Of a DNA stretch of 64,000 bases, positions 60,101 through 64,000 are shown in pieces. Position 1 is the first letter of the stretch; the number at the start of each line of letters is the position of its first letter. The position numbers and the translations under genes were made by a program. The notes under the pieces were generated by a model. It saw only the letters and a list, made by a program, of their open reading frames with translations. It searched no databases and was not told the origin of the DNA. This DNA comes from Streptomyces caniferus (GTDB lineage Bacteria; Actinomycetota; Actinomycetes; Streptomycetales; Streptomycetaceae), in NCBI RefSeq assembly GCF_009811555.1, contig NZ_BLIN01000005.1, forward strand, positions 4,721,501-4,785,500. Reading direction: 5' to 3'.

Positions 60101-61116
60101 TCGGCCAGTTCGGGATACCCGAGACACTGCTCGTAGAAATCGGCGCGGATGCCGACGACGACGAGGACGGGGGCCGCGTCACCGGAGTCGGCGGCGGGTG
60201 TGCACGCGGCATGCAGGAGCTGGACGAACGTACGCCTGGCCGCCTCGTCCGAGCAGAGCGTGAACGCCTCCTCGAACTGGTCCACGATCACGACCGGACG
60301 GGCGGTGGCCGGCGTCCCCCGCTGCGCCCACGCCGTGACGGCCTCCCGCACCGCGCGCGCGAAGGGCGCGGCACCGGACTCCTGCGCCGCCCGCTCCCGG
60401 GCGTGGGGGACGACACCGGCGAGCTCGGGTATCCGGCGGGTCAGCTCCGCGAGAGGATCACCGCCCGGTACGAGCTGGACCACCTCCCGCGGCCGGCCGT
60501 CCCCGTCGCCCGGCGCGCCGTTCTGCAACGCGGGCACCAGACCGGCGTTCAGCAGGGAGGACTTTCCCGCCCCCGAGGCCCCCACGAGCATGACCAGGCC
60601 CCCCGTGTCCTCCGCCGCGCGGAGCTGGGCGACGAGGGCATCGGTGCACCGTTCCCGTCCGAAGAACCACCGGGCGTCCTCTTCCCGGTACGAGGCCAGC
60701 CCCCGGTACGGGCACACCGCGGGGACGGCCGCGGCGTCGGGCGGAGGGCCCGCCTCCTCCTGCGCACAGGCCGCGGCGGGGCCGGCGACCGCGCGCTCCC
60801 ACAGGAGCTGCCACCGCGCCAGGTCGTACAGGCCGGCGGACACCGGCGCGGGCCGCAGGCGCCGTGCCTGGGGGATCAGGATGTGCAGCACCGCGGCGAG
60901 CGCGGTGAACTGCGCCGGCACGTTCTTGGCCCGGCGCCAGTCGCTGATCCGCTGCACGGACACCCGCACGGGCCGCCCGCGTTCGTCGACCCGCTGCAGC
61001 CGGACGACCGCCTCCGCCACCTTCTTGAGGGGCGGATTGCCGGCCTCCTTGTACAGCAGTGCGAGACGTTCCGCGAAGGCTGTCCGTGCCCCTGCGTCGG
61101 AGCTCAAGGCCTCCAC
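57124..61116 (-). CDS. HTH–STAND NTPase–transmembrane–WD40 signalling protein (nSTAND1)
   Basis: A 1330-residue protein, GTG start at 61116 after AAGGAAGG (a GTG six codons upstream is possible). Residues ~5–80 form an HTH-like DNA-binding region (RVSVQRISDWRRAKNVPAQFTALAAVL). The nSTAND1 NTPase begins CPYRGLASYREEDARWFFGRE (~130), Walker A LVGASGAGKSSLLNAGLVPAL (~175), Walker B VVIVDQFEEAF (~275), and continues to the winged/helical region ~550. One helix (GAVSALAVLAVLAVGSALVAW, ~595–616) follows, then 14 WD40 repeats (~670–1300), each ending DxTxRLWDV or similar: two seven-bladed propellers. STAND proteins are ligand-triggered switches, some in phage defence. No partner genes are adjacent. 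Confidence 0.92.
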   Translation of the reverse strand: MEALSSDAGARTAFAERLALLYKEAGNPPLKKVAEAVVRLQRVDERGRPVRVSVQRISDWRRAKNVPAQFTALAAVLHILIPQARRLRPAPVSAGLYDLARWQLLWERAVAGPAAACAQEEAGPPPDAAAVPAVCPYRGLASYREEDARWFFGRERCTDALVAQLRAAEDTGGLVMLVGASGAGKSSLLNAGLVPALQNGAPGDGDGRPREVVQLVPGGDPLAELTRRIPELAGVVPHARERAAQESGAAPFARAVREAVTAWAQRGTPATARPVVIVDQFEEAFTLCSDEAARRTFVQLLHAACTPAADSGDAAPVLVVVGIRADFYEQCLGYPELADALQHRHMVLGPLTTAELREAVTGPAKAVGLELEPGLAELIVREVGADGTGGTHHAGVLPLLSHALLATWQRRKAGRLTLAGYRAAGGIQGAVAATAERAWSGLDPTARTAARLLLLRLVRLSEDTQATRRRGTRRQLAEESTDPHKTEESLEALVHARLVTLDAEAVEITHEALLHAWPRLRDWIDEDRAGNLLRQRLEEDGRAWEGSRRDPSLLYRGSRLEQARTWAKSAGDGFLTRSAVEFLAASVKLRKRTALISRGAVSALAVLAVLAVGSALVAWQQRDDAVFEQVLAEADRVQSTDPSLSAQLDLVAHHLRPDDKGTNNRLISTANAPLATPLRGHTGAVYLTAFHPSGRILATASYDRTVRLWDVADPTRPKPLGKPLTGHTSWVSTAVFSPDGRTLASASDDGTVRLWDVRDPRRPRPIGAPLTGHDGTVFLLAFGPDGHTLAAGNEDHTVRLWDVGDTRRPRSLGVLSGHTAAVRAVAFSPDGRTLASGGDDDTIRLWDTADPRHTAPVRVLKGHKGTVHSVSFSPDGRTLASGSDDNSIRLWNVAAPRHAAPLGAALTGHTGPVWSVAFRPDGRMLAAASADNTASMWNVSNPAYPSQVGEPLAGSSGEMYTVGFSPDGRTLATGSGDNKARLWSIPASDMTGRSGAFRPDGRVLATAARDQRIRLWNVTAQQRPALLGKPLRPGEGDARSMVFSPDGRTLAVRTGIRTLRLWNVTDPARPVPYGRPLTLRTRYSDAMAFGPDGRTLATAYQDRTFQLWDVGDPSRPRRLGAPLTGHAGYVNSLAFSPDGGTLASGSSDSTIRLWKVSDPRHTARLGAPLKGHLGPVNMLTYSPDGHTLASGSDDNTVRLWNVTDPLKTTRLSTLTGHTEAIVSLTFSQDGRTLASGGNDDMIRLWNVAHPARATPIGQSMSPKSTTGNFLSFRPGSHMLTVSSGADTVRLWNLDADEAIRRICSTTRGVLTPEKWHEYLPRLPYAPSCGE

Positions 61117-62132
61117 CCCTTCCTTCCCCCGCACTTGGACATCCGGACCGGAAAACTCACCTTAGCGGGCTGACCTGCGGCGAAGGCCTCGGCCCGAGAC
61201 CGGAACCTCCTCAGTCGGAACCTCACCTGGCAGGATCGTTTCCCAGCGGCGCACCAAGGGGCCCTACCCCGACGGACCACCTGCACAGTCCTCGGAGAGA
61301 GACCTCCTGATGCCTGCTGTCGGCCACCAGCTGCCGGACTCACGAGCCGTGTGACGGTCTCGGCTCCTGGGCCCGAGGGGATCTGTGGAGCCGGTCCCGT
61401 CGGACCGCGCCCACGTTGACCACGGGTCCGCCCCGAGTCCACGGTCCGCGCCACCCGGCGCGAACCGCCCCCGCCCGCGCCGTTCGGCACCGGTCCCCAC
61501 GAGGGGAGGGACCGGTGACGAATGGCGCGGCGTGCGACGGGGGTGCGGCCTGGCAGGACCGTCCGACGGGGGAGAGCGACCCGCCGGCGCCCTCGTCCTG
61601 AGCGGCGTCGCCGCCACCCCGGCCACCCCGGCCGCGCATCCGGCGGGCCTCCGCAGGCAGCCACGACTGGCCCGGCGCACGGATCTGCCTCACGACCACG
61701 GGGAGTCCGGTTCTCCGAACCCCGGCAGGGTGACCACCGCTTGGACGAACCCACCCAAGAACCGGAAGACGGCCACCGGCTACCGCGCGGCGCCGGGCAA
61801 GCACGGACCTGAGCAACCGCTTCTGAACACCCCGCCACGCCCGGCACCGTGACATCGGCCCGGTCTCTCCCCCGCGAAGGAGCCGTCCGGCGTCGGTTGC
61901 CCTGCTGCACGTGAGGGGTGGGCAGGGGGCGAGAGGACCCGGTCCGCCCGGACGTTGGGGCTCGACGCGTCGGAATGATTCTGACGCGGGAACGGGCGGA
62001 AGCGCTGAACACTCGCCTTGCGCTGTGTTCCACATCACTATCGCCCATCGCCGCGCTCGTGATCTGCTGCAGCGCCTACGGCGGACTGAATTCCCGGCGC
62101 TGGCCACGCAGTTGGTCGCCCACAACGCAGGA
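61117..62132. other. Gene-free region before tRNA-Pro
   Basis: About 1 kb without a convincing gene. Open frames on both strands are Arg/Pro/Gly-rich, as expected of random GC-rich DNA, and none shows a family motif or a good start. It includes the upstream side of the STAND–WD40 gene. I see no repeat or RNA structure other than the terminator at its right end. Confidence 0.5.
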
Positions 62133-62162
62133 GAGGCGCCTACTCGCATGAGTAGGCGCCTC
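62133..62162 (-). terminator. Terminator of the tRNA-Pro transcript
   Basis: Perfect 13-bp stem GAGGCGCCTACTC / GAGTAGGCGCCTC with a four-base loop, 19 bases beyond the tRNA 3' end. Confidence 0.88.
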
Positions 62163-62180
62163 TTACCTGTGTTCCTTCAG

Positions 62181-62254
62181 TCGGGGTGGCGGGATTTGAA
62201 CCCACGACCTCTTCGTCCCGAACGAAGCGCGCTGCCAAGCTGCGCTACACCCCG
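62181..62254 (-). tRNA. tRNA-Pro (anticodon CGG)
   Basis: Minus strand: acceptor CGGGGTG pairs with CACCCCG; D-arm GCGCAGCTTGGCAGCGC; anticodon stem CTTCG-TTCGGGA-CGAAG with anticodon CGG; T-loop GGTTCAAATCC; discriminator A at 62181. CCA is not encoded (the next bases read CTG). Confidence 0.97.
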
Positions 62255-62266
62255 AAGCAACGAGCT

Positions 62267-62992
62267 CTACTTTAGCGGACCGATCCCCGTAGGTGAAATC
62301 CGGTTGTTGTGGAGCCGGGGAGCGGGCCTGACCTGGTCGGTCCCGATGGTGATCAAGGGGAGGGCGCAGAGGGCCAGGGCGAGGGTGAGTGCGGTGGTGA
62401 CGGTGGGGGAGGGGGCGCCGGTGGCGGCGGGGAAAGCGAGAGCGAAGGCGAGGTAGAGCAGGGGGTAGGCCGGCCACTGCCAGGCGTAGGACAGGCGGAA
62501 GCCGCGTGGGGTGGTCAGCAGCAGCCAGTCGGCGAGGGCGGCGAGCGGCATGAGTGTGTAGAGGAGCTGGTGGGAGACGGCTTGGGCGGCACCGGAGGCG
62601 GTGGTCGGCAGTGTGAAGGCGGTGGAGTCGGCCGCCGGGAGGACGTAGTGGAGGAGGGCGGGGAGGGAGAGGAAGGGGACGAGCGCGCCGGCGATGCGGG
62701 GGCTCACGGGGTGGTGGCCGGTCCAGGCGCGGTGCGCGGAGCAGGCGAAGACCAGTGCCGCGGCGATATTGGCCTGCACGGTGAAGCGGGTGAGGAGCTG
62801 GGCCGGGCCCGTGGTGCCGGTGGCCGCCAGGACCAGTCCGGTCAGCGCGGCGGCGGTGATGAGGAGGCGGAAGGCGGCGGCCAGAGGGTGTCGGCTCATG
62901 GGGGCGACGGCTGCTGCCGGGGTGCGGGCGGCGGCGCCGGCCGGATCGGTGGCGTGGCGCGTGGACTGCGAGGTCCGGGTGGGATCGGACAT
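62267..62992 (-). CDS. Pr6Pr family membrane protein
   Basis: A 241-residue integral membrane protein. After a ~35-residue hydrophilic head there are six hydrophobic segments: FRLLITAAALTGLVLAATG, LLTRFTVQANIAAALVFACSAHRAW, ALVPFLSLPALLHYVLP, HQLLYTLMPLAALADWLLLTTPRGF, WQWPAYPLLYLAFALAFPAATG and the C-terminal LTLALALCALPLITIG. The FTVQANIAAALVF and HxxLYTLMPLAALADWLL motifs mark the FAR-17a/AIG1-related Pr6Pr family. Function unknown; relatives include fatty-acid-ester hydrolases. Start ATG at 62992. It is just upstream of tRNA-Pro on the same strand. Confidence 0.9.
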   Translation of the reverse strand: MSDPTRTSQSTRHATDPAGAAARTPAAAVAPMSRHPLAAAFRLLITAAALTGLVLAATGTTGPAQLLTRFTVQANIAAALVFACSAHRAWTGHHPVSPRIAGALVPFLSLPALLHYVLPAADSTAFTLPTTASGAAQAVSHQLLYTLMPLAALADWLLLTTPRGFRLSYAWQWPAYPLLYLAFALAFPAATGAPSPTVTTALTLALALCALPLITIGTDQVRPAPRLHNNRISPTGIGPLK

Positions 62993-63238
62993 CCCTCCAC
63001 GTTACGGGGATGATCAGCGGGCGCGGGAGGCCCCATCCGGCAAAACTCCTCCGGGGCATTCCGCTCCGGCCATCCCTTAGGGACACCCCTTGGCTGGCCT
63101 TCCCGGAATCCCCGGCACTGCTCCTGGAACCCCTGCCGCACCGCTCCCGGAACCCCTGGGTGATCCCTTCGGAACTCGATGGCCACGTCCTCTGGCAGGA
63201 GCCCGGTCCGGAGGCGGGGCGCGGGTTCGGAGCGGGGG

Positions 63239-63445
63239 TCCGGAGTGGGTTCCGGAGTGGGTTCCGGAGTGGGTTCCGGAGTGGGTTCCGGATCTCGGGG
63301 GTCCGGTGTGGATTCCGGATCCAGAGCTGGGGGCCGGAGGGGTCCCGCGCCCTGCCCCGCAGCCCGAGACCACTCCATTCACGCAGCCCCACCGCACGGA
63401 ATGGCCACCCCACCGGATCCCACGGAATGGCCACCCCACCGGGAA
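63239..63445. repeat. Tandem and direct repeats in the gap before the metallophosphoesterase
   Basis: GGAGTGGGTTCC repeats four times in a row (about 63242–63289). CGGAATGGCCACCCCACCGG occurs twice (about 63399 and 63423). Elsewhere in the gap (62993–63499, no gene) CCCGGAACCCC-like units recur at 63100–63160. Confidence 0.75.
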
Positions 63446-63499
63446 CCTCGCCGAGTCCCACCGGGTCCCGCCAGGGGTCTGGCCCCGCCTCCGGTCGCC

Positions 63500-64000
63500 T
63501 CAGTCCCGTGCCGTCAGGGTCAGCAGCGTCGCCTCCGGGGGGCAGGCGAAGCGGACCGGGGTGTAGCGGTTGGTGCCGCAGCCGGCGGAGACGTGGAGGT
63601 AGGAGGTGTGGCCGGCGGCGGTGTGGGTGGAGAGGCCCTTCACGCGGTCGGTGTCGATGTCGCAGTTGGTGACCAGGGCGCCGTAGAAGGGGATGCAGAG
63701 CTGGCCGCCGTGGGTGTGGCCGGCCAGGATCAGCGGATAGCCGTCGGCGGTGAAGGCGTCCAGGGAGCGCAGGTAGGGGGCGTGGACGACGGCCAGCGAG
63801 AGGTCGGCGCCGGATTCCGGGCCGCCGGCGACCTCGGCGTAGCGGTCGCGCTTGATGTGCGGGTCGTCCAGGCCGGTCAGGGCGATCTCGATGCCCTCCA
63901 GCTTGAGGCGGCCGCGGGTATTGGACAGGCCGACCCAGCCCGCCGCGTCGAAGGCGTCGCGCAGCTCTTCCCACGGGTTGTGGACGACGCCCACGGCGGG
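63500..64000 (-). CDS. Metallophosphoesterase, C-terminal part (runs off the right edge)
   Basis: About 166 residues of a calcineurin-like phosphoesterase of the YkuE type; the start lies outside the window. Visible are GVVHNPWEELRDAFDAAGWVGLSNTRGRLKLEGIEIALTGLDDPH, the metal motif LAVVHAPYLRSLDAF and the C-terminal metal/active-site motif LILAGHTHGGQLCIPFYGALVTN, then LHVSAGCGTNRYTPVRFACPPEATLLTL. These cover the second half of the fold, including the last two metal-ligand motifs. Stop at 63500. Relatives hydrolyse phosphomonoesters or lipid pyrophosphates at the membrane. Confidence 0.92.
   Translation of the reverse strand, partial: PAVGVVHNPWEELRDAFDAAGWVGLSNTRGRLKLEGIEIALTGLDDPHIKRDRYAEVAGGPESGADLSLAVVHAPYLRSLDAFTADGYPLILAGHTHGGQLCIPFYGALVTNCDIDTDRVKGLSTHTAAGHTSYLHVSAGCGTNRYTPVRFACPPEATLLTLTARD

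Overview
The window is chromosomal DNA of a Streptomyces or a very close relative. The evidence is the very high GC content with strong third-position GC, GTG starts, a complete two-domain geosmin synthase, the gene set dnaX–ybaB–recR–DUF5063–ask–asd, and the density of TetR regulators, P450 and secreted or cell-wall proteins. I read about 43 protein genes, two tRNAs and the SRP RNA. Everything rests on reading the sequence; no database search was run.

Left arm (1–26 kb) is accessory and metabolic. An NTF2-fold gene and a TetR gene diverge over two palindromes. An Lrp/ddaH/rocD group (leftward) looks like arginine-to-glutamate-semialdehyde catabolism. A Tat-like amidohydrolase diverges from two overlapping ATP-grasp genes, followed by geosmin synthase. 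Next come a NERD-helicase, a secreted repeat-tailed protein, a TetR/SnoaL/NmrA cluster with paired operators, a flavin monooxygenase diverging from a TetR gene across a perfect 32-bp palindrome, a TetR/metallo-hydrolase pair, and a previously easy-to-miss 49-residue arginine-rich peptide gene just ahead of an ABC exporter and an APC permease.

The middle (26.1–30.2 kb) is gene-poor. It holds one phage-type ParB-like gene and ends at the 3' side of a tRNA-Ser gene, which suggests a decayed integrative element.

The core block (30.4–44 kb) holds ffs, dnaX, ybaB, recR, DUF5063, ask–asd, a SigE-family sigma factor coupled to a membrane protein, SURF1 and a CDF metal exporter. Downstream of asd lies an array of about eight degenerate ~35-bp hairpin units.

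The right arm (44–64 kb) holds an S9 peptidase, a methyltransferase, a TetR–P450 pair under a 39-bp palindrome, a polysaccharide deacetylase/glycosyltransferase fusion whose deacetylase motifs are lost, an LCP protein, a DoxX/amidohydrolase pair with matching operators, a GntR regulator, a 1330-residue HTH–STAND–transmembrane–14×WD40 protein, tRNA-Pro, a Pr6Pr membrane protein and the end of a metallophosphoesterase gene.

Two themes recur. Most local regulators sit beside long perfect palindromes that look like their operators. Many genes carry in-frame short tandem repeats at their ends or in linkers.
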